From contig NZ_LT629796.1 in NCBI RefSeq assembly GCF_900106065.1, forward strand, positions 1,302,001 to 1,366,000: DNA of 64,000 nt, read 5' to 3'. Below the pieces are notes generated by a model. The model was not told where the DNA came from. It did no database searches and saw nothing but the letters and a program-made list of their open reading frames with translations. The position numbers were made by a program, and so were the translations under genes. This stretch comes from Pseudomonas mandelii (lineage in GTDB: Bacteria; Pseudomonadota; Gammaproteobacteria; Pseudomonadales; Pseudomonadaceae). Below are positions 35,386-43,678 of the stretch, piece by piece. Position 1 is the first letter of the stretch; every line of letters begins with the position of its first letter.

Positions 35386-35399
35386 GTCAATACTTTGTC
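35386..35399. promoter_or_regulatory. Candidate FleQ box 1
   Basis: GTCAATACTTTGTC matches the FleQ consensus GTCaNTAAAtTGAC at 10 or 11 of 14 positions. It lies about 108 bases before the pelX start. FleQ represses and, with c-di-GMP, activates pel transcription in P. aeruginosa. Confidence 0.55.
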
Positions 35400-35435
35400 T
35401 AATTTATCGCCGAGCGGTAATTTGCCCCTAAAATC

Positions 35436-35449
35436 GTCACTTATTTGAC
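35436..35449. promoter_or_regulatory. Candidate FleQ box 2
   Basis: GTCACTTATTTGAC matches GTCaNTAAAtTGAC at 12 of 14 positions, with both half-sites GTCA and TTGAC perfect. It is 50 bases from box 1, about five helical turns, so a looped FleQ complex is possible. Confidence 0.62.
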
Positions 35450-35695
35450 GGCAGTTATCAGTTACAGGCCGTCATACAATTGCCACTTCTGACCCGCAAA
35501 CTCCGTCTGCACCGGAACTCACGCCAGGCTTCAAGCCCTCCTCATCATCGACGCTTCAGCTCAGCTTCGCGAATCAGACCGGCGCGCTGGCGTGAAGCCT
35601 TGGGAGCATCATTTCAAGCACACGATATGATCAGATGAGCTGTAATCAATTTGGGTAGGGCTATTGGGCGCTGTCGCGCTTGCAGGAAATCAAAC

Positions 35696-36619
35696 ATGAA
35701 CATCTGGCTTGCCGCCGCGCTTGCGGCCATTGTTTCCCTGTCTGCACAAGCGGCCACTAAAGTTACGCCACGAGTCGAACGAGTCACTTTCGAAAAAGGC
35801 GCCGACGCTGTCGAGTTCAACCAGTCCATCCAGGGCCCGCTCACCGCGCAATACCGAGTGAGTGCAAAGGCGGGCCAAATACTGACCGTCGACCTCAAGC
35901 CTTCCAATACATCTGCCTACTTCAACATCACCGCCAAAGGCGCGGACTACGCGCTGTTTAACGGCTCGATCATGGGCAACCATTTCATGGGTCCGTTACC
36001 CGCCGATGGTGAGTACACGGTTCAGGTGTACCTCATGCGCAACGCCGCACGGCGCAATGAGGTGGCGAACTACAACCTTTCATTGATCCTCAGCCCCGCT
36101 GATGCCTCGGACAGCACTCGGCCGTTTGACCAGACGCTTGAATTACAGGGCATCCGGTTTCATGTGACGACGGAGGGGATCGATGACCACCGTGTGCTGC
36201 GTATTTCACCTCAAGGGCTGGAAACCGATAATTCAGACTTCACACGGCCATTGACGGGAAACGTCGTCCGGGCCGAGGTGGCGGACCTTGATCGGGATGG
36301 CTCGCCAGAGCTTTACGTCTTTGCCCGATCACCGGGACGCGGGTTGCCGGGTGAACTCGTCGCCTATTCAGCGAATCGCAAAAAATCGCTCAGCGAGATT
36401 TATCTTCCGCCGGTCAGTGAGGACGCCAAAGCAGCCGAGGGCTATCAGGGCGAGGATGAGTTTGCGGTGGTGGAAAATGTGCTGGTGCGGCGCTTTCCGG
36501 TTTATGAGAGTGCGGACGCCGGGGCCGGGAGGACGGGGAAGATGCGCGAGGTTCGGTATCGGTTGATGGCTGGGGAGGCTGGGTGGGTTTTGCGGGGGGA
36601 TGGGGTTACGGAGTATTGA
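35696..36619 (+). CDS. Secreted protein with g-type lysozyme inhibitor-like N-terminal domain
   Basis: 307 residues. The first 19 (MNIWLAAALAAIVSLSAQA) form a clear signal peptide, and CAGGAAATC precedes the ATG. Residues about 25-145 resemble the PliG/YcgK family: AKAGQILTVDLK, SNTSAYFNITAKGAD, LPADGEYTVQVYLMRNAARR. The remaining about 160 residues (VTTEGIDDHRVLRISPQG onward, with an Asp-rich VADLDRDGSPELYVFARS) are not recognised and may bind calcium. It would act in the periplasm. The PliG call comes from pattern memory and is moderate. Confidence 0.6.
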   Translation: MNIWLAAALAAIVSLSAQAATKVTPRVERVTFEKGADAVEFNQSIQGPLTAQYRVSAKAGQILTVDLKPSNTSAYFNITAKGADYALFNGSIMGNHFMGPLPADGEYTVQVYLMRNAARRNEVANYNLSLILSPADASDSTRPFDQTLELQGIRFHVTTEGIDDHRVLRISPQGLETDNSDFTRPLTGNVVRAEVADLDRDGSPELYVFARSPGRGLPGELVAYSANRKKSLSEIYLPPVSEDAKAAEGYQGEDEFAVVENVLVRRFPVYESADAGAGRTGKMREVRYRLMAGEAGWVLRGDGVTEY

Positions 36620-37207
36620 GAAAAAATAGGCTCGGGTAGATCACCGAAAACAGATCCGTCCTTTTCTCTTTTCTCTGGGCGAAAAAAAGCCCAGGACTGC
36701 AGGGCAGATCTAACAATTGACTGCACGCGGTACTGAGCTGATGGGCAAACTTTGACTCGTCACCTTCCTTACCGTCAACCGCCAGATTGCGTAGGAATTA
36801 CCTCTATCAGCCGTAGGTTGGCTATGAGAGGAGAATTTCGGAGCGTTAGCTTCAGTAAAATCTGATCAATGACTTTTATTGTAAGAACGTAGTCCTCGTC
36901 CTAGGAAACTTCCCGCAACTCGTATCGGCTTTCATGAACTGGCGGAAGCGGTTCTGCGTCGATAGCCTTCAGGTGTCGCTGCAAATCAGCGATCGGCTTT
37001 GACAGGCTGAAGAACCGCAAGCTTTCACTCCTCCGGATAAAACGGCATCCTTTCACGTGTGCAGTTCCGTTCTGGTGGCTGTGCGTGGGGCATCTTCGGG
37101 TGCACTGGATGCTTGCGTTTCCGGTCTGTCAACCCGCGTACAGCCGCCACCCAATCCTGTTTGACAGCAGGGGACTGGCAGCTCCCACCAACGCAAGGAG
37201 CTCCATC
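36620..37207. other. Gene-free stretch before the DUF6124 gene
   Basis: 588 bases with no plausible gene on either strand. An imperfect hairpin (CCTCTATCAGCC facing GGCTATGAGAGG) lies at 36802-36832, and CTGGGC-loop-GCCCAG at about 36674-36695 without a T-run. The last 140 bases form the structured leader listed separately. Confidence 0.5.
37073..37200 (+). ncRNA. Candidate structured 5' leader of the DUF6124 gene
   Basis: GGTGGCTGTGCGTGGG (from 37074) can pair with CCCGCGTACAGCCGCCACC (37133-37151), enclosing a five-pair hairpin with a UUCG tetraloop (GCATC-TTCG-GGTGC, 37090-37103). TTGACAGCAGGGGACTGGCAG follows, then the ribosome site AAGGAG. I have seen similar leaders ahead of DUF3077/DUF6124 genes in Pseudomonas, but know of no assigned function. 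It may be a cis-regulator or a separate small RNA. Confidence 0.5.
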
Positions 37208-37591
37208 ATGAAAAAGATCACCCCAAATCCGCCCGAATCTGCCGCACTTTCAGAAGCAGACGCACCCGATTTAAGCCAACTCTCCGAAACCACAGAACGC
37301 ATCATCAGCGCACGCCTGCGCAACCCGAACCACTCCGATCCCATCAGTCACGTCTTTACCCTCCTCCCCGCCGTCGACACGCCAACCCTGCTCGCTCACG
37401 CCTGCGAAACCCTCGCCTCACTCAACGTCATGACCACCGACCTGGCCTGCGACCTCGAAGGCTCGCGCCGTAACGTGGCACTGGCGATTCAGCAGTTGGC
37501 GGTGCTGGGTGAACTGTTGGTAAACCGAGCGCTGGACAACCTCGATCCACCCAATGGTGTGTCGGAAGTTTCGTCCGCCCGCCACCACTGA
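37208..37591 (+). CDS. DUF6124 family protein
   Basis: 127-residue small acidic protein typical of Pseudomonas DUF6124: MKKITPNPPE start, a variable acidic linker, then a helical part VDTPTLLAHACETLASLNVM and RRNVALAIQQLAVLGELLVN. No signal peptide or membrane segment. The ATG at 37208 follows AAGGAG; the same frame extends upstream into the leader but has no better start. The function is unknown. The next small gene, 35 bases on, is probably co-transcribed. Confidence 0.82.
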   Translation: MKKITPNPPESAALSEADAPDLSQLSETTERIISARLRNPNHSDPISHVFTLLPAVDTPTLLAHACETLASLNVMTTDLACDLEGSRRNVALAIQQLAVLGELLVNRALDNLDPPNGVSEVSSARHH

Positions 37592-37626
37592 GTGGTCGCG
37601 CTCTTTTACTAAATGGAGGTTTTGTC

Positions 37627-37881
37627 ATGGATCGATACATGCCTGTCACCGGCATCGACTGCACCATCGCGTCGCTGCTGATCGACACCGAAGCACCGCT
37701 GGACGTATTGCACGAAACTGCGGCTTACCGAATTCGCACGGCAACTCAATTGCTGGAGAGTTTTGCTGTGAACGAGGGGGTTCACAGTGAACTGGCGCGG
37801 GTGTTGGTGACTTCGCTGCGCGATGGTTGCGATTTGATGGATGTGGTCGGCCGTCGATTGCAGGCTCAAGTTTCGGCATAA
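37627..37881 (+). CDS. Small helical protein, DUF6124-associated (hypothetical)
   Basis: 84 residues (MDRYMPVTGIDCTIASLLID ... GRRLQAQVSA), predicted all-helical, no signal or membrane segment. GGAGG lies eight bases before the ATG. It follows the DUF6124 gene by 35 bases and precedes a clear terminator, so the two form a small operon. The helices echo the DUF6124 and DUF3077 pattern (repeated short helices with Leu/Ala faces), but I cannot name a family with certainty. Confidence 0.7.
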   Translation: MDRYMPVTGIDCTIASLLIDTEAPLDVLHETAAYRIRTATQLLESFAVNEGVHSELARVLVTSLRDGCDLMDVVGRRLQAQVSA

Positions 37882-37884
37882 AAA

Positions 37885-37916
37885 AATGGGCGATCTCCCT
37901 GAGATCGCCCATTGTT
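37885..37916. terminator. Terminator between the small operon and abiEii
   Basis: AATGGGCGATCTC-CCT-GAGATCGCCCATT is a 13-base-pair near-perfect stem, with A-run before and TGTTT after. It can terminate both the plus-strand small operon and the minus-strand AbiE operon that ends at 37932. Confidence 0.85.
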
Positions 37917-37931
37917 TATGACTACTGGACT

Positions 37932-38834
37932 TTACATCTTGAAACCAAACCCCTGAGCGCTATCAATTCCGGCCAACGCCTTCTCCGTCGTCACATACAA
38001 TTCACGTATATGTCCGACCAAAAACGTCCAGAACGCCGGGTCATTGACGGTTTGAGCGACCAAGTCTGCTGGCAGGAACCGATTCATTTCCTTGCGGAAT
38101 TCGAGCACCACTTTCAGATCTGCATTGAGCTGCTCTGAACGCTCCTTGAACAACTTCAAGAACTCATCCTGCCCACAGCGATGATCGCTGAGTTTCTTCC
38201 CAATCAAATCCAGCTGCGGCGTTACACCTTGCTGACGTAGCCAGACCATGTCCCAGAGATCCCGGTTCTTGATTCGGTTAGGGCGCAGAGCAAAAGCCAC
38301 AATTTTGTCGGCATAGATTTCTTCGCGCGTTTCTGCCTGCAAAATAAGGCCACTCGTGCCCATGTCGACGCCATACGGATTCAGCAGCAACATGGGTTGT
38401 GGCTGATAACTCGGAATGGAGCACACATCGATGTTGATGCGTTGCGCCGGAAGGTCTTTGCGCCCGGGTCGGGTCTGAACCTTCAGCTTCCAGGTATCAA
38501 CATTCCCCTCCTCACGAACAGGTTCACCGACTTCAACTTCAAGGCCATATTTGGTTTTCAGCGTTGAGACAAGAACGTGAGCAAGCTCAGTCAGACTCTC
38601 GCGATTGAAGTCAGCGCCACCAGTGAAATCCAGATCCTCGCTCAAGCGGTTTGAGCCGTAACAGGCACGCAAGCAGGTTCCACCGATGAAGGTGAGTTTG
38701 GCGAGCATGCCGGCAGAGCTCAGTGCGAGCATGATGTCGTGGTGCAGCAATTCCTTTTCCACCACGACCCGCAATGGCGCCAGATCCTGTTTGTGTTTAA
38801 GTGCTTCATCTACCAGTTCATCAAACAAACTCAT
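37932..38834 (-). CDS. abiEii: AbiEii/AbiGii-family nucleotidyltransferase toxin
   Basis: 300-residue nucleotidyltransferase of the type IV toxin-antitoxin AbiE (MenT-like) family. The N-terminal catalytic site is complete: FIGGTCLRACYGSNRLSEDLDF with G51-G52-T53 and D67/D69. The later helix ETREEIYADKIVAFALR and RIKNRDLWDMVWL match the conserved AbiEii C-terminal lobe. Such toxins block growth, probably by modifying tRNA or nucleotides, and give phage resistance by abortive infection. It overlaps the antitoxin gene upstream by 14 bases. Confidence 0.92.
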   Translation of the reverse strand: MSLFDELVDEALKHKQDLAPLRVVVEKELLHHDIMLALSSAGMLAKLTFIGGTCLRACYGSNRLSEDLDFTGGADFNRESLTELAHVLVSTLKTKYGLEVEVGEPVREEGNVDTWKLKVQTRPGRKDLPAQRINIDVCSIPSYQPQPMLLLNPYGVDMGTSGLILQAETREEIYADKIVAFALRPNRIKNRDLWDMVWLRQQGVTPQLDLIGKKLSDHRCGQDEFLKLFKERSEQLNADLKVVLEFRKEMNRFLPADLVAQTVNDPAFWTFLVGHIRELYVTTEKALAGIDSAQGFGFKM

Positions 38835-39396
38835 TGGCGACGCTCCAATCGATCAAATCCATGTTTCGTTTCGCGGCCTTCATGTCCCGCAATGCTTGTT
38901 GCGGTGTTGCCCGCCATAGGCGGCAACGCGCGTCATAGTGAACCAGGCCAACCAGATCTTGAGGTTTCTGGCGGGTGTGCACGAATTCGATGGTGCCCCA
39001 GCGTCCGCATGAAATGGTGCTGCTGCGACCGGAAGACATCAGCGTGATCCAATTGATGGGGATCTGAGAGATAACGCCGCTATCGCTCAATGCCGTTTCA
39101 AGGCTGATGTAGTTGAACTCCTTGGCACGTAGCCTGGCAGCGGCATGAAACAGCACCAATCCGCTAGACGGTTTGGCCGCTTCAAACAGGTAAAGCCCTC
39201 TGCACACCCGAGCCAGATGACCTTCCGAAGCTGCGCGGCTCAACAAGGTTTTGTAAGCACCTTCGGAAATATCGGGCACCACCCCTCTGAGATCTTCGGG
39301 GGTGAACAGGTAGCGTTCTTCGCTGGCCAGACGGGTCAGTTTTCGGAGAAGCCGCCCCATTGGCTGGGTGGATTTTGAGTGTGGATGCATACCCAT
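38821..39396 (-). CDS. abiEi: AbiEi-family antitoxin with N-terminal winged helix
   Basis: 191-residue antitoxin and autorepressor of the AbiE pair. N-terminal winged helix-turn-helix (LASEERYLFTPEDLRG, AYKTLLSRAASEGHLARVCR) followed by the AbiEi C-terminal domain (NYISLETALSDSGVI, INWITLMSS, FVHTRQKPQDLVG). In studied AbiE systems it represses its own promoter rather than binding the toxin. It is the first gene of the pair, with its promoter in the 90 bases upstream beside the hipA stop. No -35/-10 is obvious. Confidence 0.9.
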   Translation of the reverse strand: MGMHPHSKSTQPMGRLLRKLTRLASEERYLFTPEDLRGVVPDISEGAYKTLLSRAASEGHLARVCRGLYLFEAAKPSSGLVLFHAAARLRAKEFNYISLETALSDSGVISQIPINWITLMSSGRSSTISCGRWGTIEFVHTRQKPQDLVGLVHYDARCRLWRATPQQALRDMKAAKRNMDLIDWSVANEFV

Positions 39397-39486
39397 GACT
39401 CTACAGAAGGTTTCACTTTGTGTAACTTACTGTTGAGTCATTGAAAAAGCCAATATTCTTTTTTCGGCCGTAACCCAAAACAAGCA

Positions 39487-40686
39487 TTACCCGAACGTCA
39501 GCGCAAATGGCGCAGCCGCTTGTTGAATGGCACTGACAACATGAGGTGCTCGCTCCCGATGCTGCGGGTAACGTTCAAGCACCACTTCGAGTGCAGTAAG
39601 CAAGTTCTGAATACGCTCCTTTGGCCGTTCGATCTCACATGTATGTGCAAACTCCAGCAACCCTTGCCGGGAGGCGAACAAAGACTTGTTACCCGCCAGA
39701 TCCAGCGCCAATACATCCTCGGGGATATAGGCCGTGGTGTTGACGATGTCGTAAGCCGGTGCCAGGCACGCATCGCGTTGCGTAGGTTCCGAGTAGAGCA
39801 AGCCAAAATTCTTCAGGTGAGCATCACCGTTTCCGACGATGCAGCTCAATGCGACGCTATCGAACAGTTGATCAAGGGAAGTTCGCTGATGTTTAGCGGG
39901 GCAGAACAGCCGTACCGCCTTGGCGATTGCCGCGTAACTTTTGCTGTATTTCTGATCGGCCGAAAGCCCCATCAACGCAGCCATGTCTTCGAAACCGATC
40001 GGGTTTTGCTGATCGTCTCGGTCAAAGCGCCGCATGACAAACAGCTGTGCATTATCGGACAGGAAAAACTCCGGAACGGGAATACCTGCTTCCTTGGCAA
40101 TGGACATGCAAAGGAACTCGTTGATCGCCAGGCCTGGAAACTCCTCTCGACCACTTTTGATGATCAAGTCCGAGGTTTTCGAGGTGACTCGCGGCAAGGC
40201 CGTTTCCTGCTGTTCAGGCACTAACACTTTAGGTTGAACACCCGAAATGCCCGCCCGCAGGATGTAACGATCGAGCAGGTCAGCGAAGATATCTTCGGCA
40301 CCGTCCCACGTCAGAATCTCATCGAGCCTTTCCCCGGGAAACTGCTGTCCGGCAAGCAAAGAATCGACCGTTTCGGAATGCACCTGAACCCGACCGATTG
40401 GCGAACTGCTACCAGACAGTGCCAACAACAGCATCGGATCGACGTTGACGGTTTTAGCCAGGCGATTACGTAGTTGTTCCAGGACATAACCTTCCGGCAG
40501 GTTCATCTGGAAAATCGGGTGCAGGTCTCGGCGGCGAAACTCGTCGGGGCGTACAGGCATCGACAAACTGATTGCCATGGGGGGCAATGCATCTTCGTCA
40601 TAGCGAAACAGGAAATCCTCAGCACTGGTGAGGATGCTGCCGCTGCTCCCCTCTGGCGTGCTGACTTTAAGAGAAGTCATTTTCAT
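39487..40686 (-). CDS. hipA: HipA-type serine/threonine kinase toxin
   Basis: 399-residue kinase of the HipA family, associated with persistence. The N-terminal HipA domain (RRRDLHPIFQMNLPEGYVLE), the loop SGVQPKV, the catalytic Asp288 with Asn293 in GNGDAHLKNFG and the metal Asp313 in APAYDIVNT are all intact. E. coli HipA phosphorylates glutamyl-tRNA synthetase; the target here is unknown. The start overlaps the hipB stop (ATGA), with a second ATG two codons on. Length is slightly under E. coli HipA. Confidence 0.93.
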   Translation of the reverse strand: MKMTSLKVSTPEGSSGSILTSAEDFLFRYDEDALPPMAISLSMPVRPDEFRRRDLHPIFQMNLPEGYVLEQLRNRLAKTVNVDPMLLLALSGSSSPIGRVQVHSETVDSLLAGQQFPGERLDEILTWDGAEDIFADLLDRYILRAGISGVQPKVLVPEQQETALPRVTSKTSDLIIKSGREEFPGLAINEFLCMSIAKEAGIPVPEFFLSDNAQLFVMRRFDRDDQQNPIGFEDMAALMGLSADQKYSKSYAAIAKAVRLFCPAKHQRTSLDQLFDSVALSCIVGNGDAHLKNFGLLYSEPTQRDACLAPAYDIVNTTAYIPEDVLALDLAGNKSLFASRQGLLEFAHTCEIERPKERIQNLLTALEVVLERYPQHRERAPHVVSAIQQAAAPFALTFG

Positions 40687-40934
40687 TCGAACAGCCCCCC
40701 AAGCTCTTCAAGCGTCGGCATAGCTGCCGGAATGACCGCTAATTCGCAATCCAGCGCTGCCAGCATCCGCGCATAGGCGATCATTCCTACAGAAAGGGTC
40801 CCCTTCTCTACGGCAATGATTTTGTATCGTGTCAGTCCTGCGAGCTCGGCAAGCTGAGCTTGCGTCAGGCCACGATTCATACGCTTTTCGCGTATTTGGT
40901 TGCCGAGACGGGAAATTAGCAGAGCATAATCCAT
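40683..40934 (-). CDS. hipB: HipB-like Xre-family antitoxin
   Basis: 83-residue helix-turn-helix protein: REKRMNRGLTQAQLAELAGL and TRYKIIAVEKGTLSVG form an Xre/Cro DNA-binding domain, with a short beta-rich tail (ALDCELAVIPA) typical of HipB. It should bind HipA and repress the operon. It is immediately upstream of hipA with a four-base overlap. It overlaps no other gene, and a candidate promoter lies 33-62 bases upstream. Confidence 0.9.
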   Translation of the reverse strand: MDYALLISRLGNQIREKRMNRGLTQAQLAELAGLTRYKIIAVEKGTLSVGMIAYARMLAALDCELAVIPAAMPTLEELGGLFE

Positions 40935-40966
40935 GTGTCGTTACCGCAACATTGAAAGACAAATGT

Positions 40967-40996
40967 ATTGTATACGGCACATTAAAGCCAACTCAA
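40967..40996 (-). promoter_or_regulatory. Candidate hipBA promoter/operator
   Basis: On the minus strand TTGAGT (40996-40991) and TACAAT (40972-40967) are separated by 18 bases. The -10 overlaps a small palindrome GTAT-N3-ATAC, where HipB could bind. Only sequence resemblance supports this. Confidence 0.4.
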
Positions 40997-41922
40997 CTTC
41001 TAGTCTCACGAATCCGCCCCCTCACCCGCCTCACCCCAATCCCCACCAATATCCCCACCACAATCGCCCCCAACGGCACCGCGCCCACCCAAGTCATCGT
41101 CGGAAACACCAGCAAAATCTGCGAATCATTTCCACCCAGCATCATCGACGCACCAATCCCCATCAGCACCCCCGCCAGTAAATGCTTCCCCGCGGCCCGC
41201 CATTCAAACCGCTGATAGCTGAACGTCCGTCGATGCAACGTGTAGCTGAGCATCCCCACCATGAGCATGACGAACACCGCGACGCGCTGGCTGGTCAGTG
41301 AGCCGTCGCCCGAGGCCCAGAACATTTGCGAGAGGTCGTAAAAGAACACGCTCGGGGTCCACAGCGGTTCGAAGGTGTAGAGGGCGCTGGTCAAAGCGCC
41401 CAGGAGCATGCTGGACAGCACCAGGTGTTTGTCGCCGTGAACGCGGATCAGGAAGAGTAATGCCATCAGCACGATGCCGATGGTCAGCCAGTATTGGTGG
41501 CTGGAGATCGTCGGCATTTGCAGGGTTTTGTGTTCGGTCAGCATGTTCAGGTGATACCAGAGGACGATCCCCACCACCCAGCCAACAATCGTGAAGGCTT
41601 TGCTGAGGTTGCCGCTGGCGAGTTTGGTGAGGGTGCCGACGCTGCAACCGTCGTTGAGCACCGAGGCGATGCCGAACAGCAACCCGCCCCCGACCAGCGA
41701 CACGTAGCCGACGTCAGGAACGAACAACGGCTGACTGATGCCAAACAGCCGGTAAAACGGTGCCAGTAACAGGCCGAACAGACCGCAAGAGATGAGCGAC
41801 ACAAACAGTGTCGGCCGGCGTCTGAGCAACAACCCGGTGGCATTGACCAGGCACATGCCCATGCGCTGGGATACCCAACCGATAAGGAAGGCCAACAGCA
41901 GTGAAATCAGCAGGGAAAGCAC
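40993..41922 (-). CDS. YeeE/YedE-family (sulfur-compound) transporter
   Basis: 309-residue inner-membrane protein with about 9-10 hydrophobic segments. It carries the family's cysteine motifs: RMGMCLVNATG near the N-terminus and NDGCSVGTLTK near residue 92, then the Gly-Ala-rich GVLMGIGASMMLGGNDSQI. Characterised YeeE proteins import thiosulfate through such Cys/Gly motifs. Here no TusA or rhodanese gene is adjacent, so the substrate is an inference. It is divergent from the DUF2252 gene. Confidence 0.85.
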   Translation of the reverse strand: MLSLLISLLLAFLIGWVSQRMGMCLVNATGLLLRRRPTLFVSLISCGLFGLLLAPFYRLFGISQPLFVPDVGYVSLVGGGLLFGIASVLNDGCSVGTLTKLASGNLSKAFTIVGWVVGIVLWYHLNMLTEHKTLQMPTISSHQYWLTIGIVLMALLFLIRVHGDKHLVLSSMLLGALTSALYTFEPLWTPSVFFYDLSQMFWASGDGSLTSQRVAVFVMLMVGMLSYTLHRRTFSYQRFEWRAAGKHLLAGVLMGIGASMMLGGNDSQILLVFPTMTWVGAVPLGAIVVGILVGIGVRRVRGRIRETRS

Positions 41923-42054
41923 AGGCCTCCTTGTTTCCGGGCCGCCACATCGAACAGGTCTCTGAAGGATAGATTAGCCGCTGCCCAAACTACGGGTGAT
42001 CCGGCAAAGGCCTTCTACACTCAATCCGCATACGCCCCCATCAAACGAGCCCCC

Positions 42055-43461
42055 ATGACCACCCTCAAAGACCGCTTGAAGCAAGGCAAGGATGCGCGCA
42101 AGAACTGCCCCCGCAATACTCAAGCGTCAACGGGAAAAATGAGCCGCGACCCACTCCCGCTTATCAAAGCGTCCAGCGAGGGCCGGATCAAATCCCTGGT
42201 CGAATTACGCTACGGTCGAATGCTCGTTTCCCCCTTCACCTTCTATCGCGGCAACGCGCTGTTGCAGGCTCACGACCTCGCCGCAACGCCAACCATGGGA
42301 CTGACCTCACCGATCTGCGGCGATTGCCACCTGATGAATTTCGGCGGGTTCGCCACGCCCGAACGCAATCTGTTGTTCGGCGTCCACGACTTCGACGAGG
42401 TCCATCCCGGCCCTTGGGAGTGGGACGTTAAACGGCTGGTGGCGAGTATCGTAGTGGCCGCCCGCGATCTGCGTCATGGCGAAACGATCGAAGAGACGGT
42501 CTGCCGCGAAGTGGTCAGCGCTTATCAGGAAACCATGCTCGAGTGCGCCGAACAAAGCTCGCTGGAAACCTGGTACGAGTCCATCCGTTACGACGACTTG
42601 CGCAAGCAGGCGAACAAAAAAACGCTGGAGCATATAGAGCGTGCCATCGAAAAGGCCGAGGGCCGATCCCACGCCGAGCTACTGCCGAAAATCAGCGAAC
42701 GTGACGCCCATGGTCGTCTGATCATTCGCGATGACCTGCCGGAAATTTTCCACTTGCACAAAAACACCACATTGCTGGATGCCGATGATGACTGGCTACG
42801 CCACTCGGATTGGCGGCCAATCTACGACGCCTTCATGCGCGAGTATCCCAGCACGCTGCAGGCTGACCGACGGGCGTTGTTTTCACGTTTTCACGCCCAG
42901 GACATGGCGTTCAAAGTGGTGGGGGTCGGCAGTGTTGGCACCCGTTGTCTGGTGGTCTTGCTGACCGACGATCAGGAATTCCCGCTGTTCCTGCAATTCA
43001 AGGAAGCACGGCGCTCGGTGCTGGCCGATTACGTGAAGACGAAATCAACAGTGCGGCATAACGGTCAGCGGGTGGTTGAGGGTCAACGATTGATGCAATC
43101 GGCCAGTGACCTGTTTCTCGGTTGGACCACCGGCCCCAGCGGTCGACACTTCTACGTGCGGCAATTGCGCGACATGAAAATCTCGGCCGAACTCGAGACG
43201 TTCGATGCGGACACCTTCGCCGCGTATGGTCGCGTCTGTGGTCGAGCCCTCGCTCGCGCGCATGCCAAATCGTCCGGGCAGGCCGCGCAGATCAGCGGTT
43301 ACATCGGCAAGAGCGATGCGCTGGCCGGCGCGCTGTTCAAGTATGCGAAAAGTTATGCAACGCAGAATGAGCAAGACTTTGAGCGATTCCAGCAGGCCTG
43401 CCGCAAGGGCCGGTTACAAGCTCGCTCCGAGGCAGACTTTGCGGCAGATCATTTGCCCTAA
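42055..43461 (+). CDS. DUF2252 family protein
   Basis: 468 residues, whole-length match to DUF2252: LVELRYGRMLVSPFTFYRGN, ICGDCHLMNFGGFATPERN, FDFDEVHPGPWEWDVKRL (written VHDFDEV here), then VVGVGSVGTRCLVVLL and the late VEGQRLMQSASDLFLGW. The fold resembles aminoglycoside-phosphotransferase-like kinases, with GDCHLMNFG as the catalytic loop and FDEV as the metal motif. Activity and substrate are unknown. Single gene with its own promoter region opposite the YeeE gene. Confidence 0.87.
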   Translation: MTTLKDRLKQGKDARKNCPRNTQASTGKMSRDPLPLIKASSEGRIKSLVELRYGRMLVSPFTFYRGNALLQAHDLAATPTMGLTSPICGDCHLMNFGGFATPERNLLFGVHDFDEVHPGPWEWDVKRLVASIVVAARDLRHGETIEETVCREVVSAYQETMLECAEQSSLETWYESIRYDDLRKQANKKTLEHIERAIEKAEGRSHAELLPKISERDAHGRLIIRDDLPEIFHLHKNTTLLDADDDWLRHSDWRPIYDAFMREYPSTLQADRRALFSRFHAQDMAFKVVGVGSVGTRCLVVLLTDDQEFPLFLQFKEARRSVLADYVKTKSTVRHNGQRVVEGQRLMQSASDLFLGWTTGPSGRHFYVRQLRDMKISAELETFDADTFAAYGRVCGRALARAHAKSSGQAAQISGYIGKSDALAGALFKYAKSYATQNEQDFERFQQACRKGRLQARSEADFAADHLP

Positions 43462-43556
43462 GCGGGTAACGCGGTCCATCCACACATGAACTTTTCTTCA
43501 CCCCACCACCCACCCCCAACCGGTACAGTGCTCCCGCTCATTCAAGAAACTACGGT

Positions 43557-43583
43557 TTGCCCGCCCTCCCGCGGGCTTTTTTT
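43557..43583 (+). terminator. Terminator after the DUF2252 gene
   Basis: GCCCGC-CCTCC-GCGGGC stem-loop followed by eight T, 96 bases after the DUF2252 stop. Confidence 0.85.
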
Positions 43584-43678
43584 TGCCTTTTGATCAACCA
43601 GCAGCGGTCGGTGTCACCCAGTGTCTCCTCTGGAACTGTCGCCAATCACGCCCAACCACCTTATTGGGTGTACCCTCG

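Larger units (their letters stand above)
35279..35695. promoter_or_regulatory. pel operon upstream region
   Basis: 417 bases without a gene between the divergent pelX and the PliG-like gene. The pel-proximal half is AT-rich and holds the two FleQ-like boxes listed separately. The remainder shows no further feature I can name. Confidence 0.5.

Noticed and set aside
36674..36695. CTGGGC/GCCCAG hairpin as a terminator for the PliG-like gene
   Set aside because: The loop is an A-run and no T-run follows the stem on either strand, so it does not look like a rho-independent terminator.
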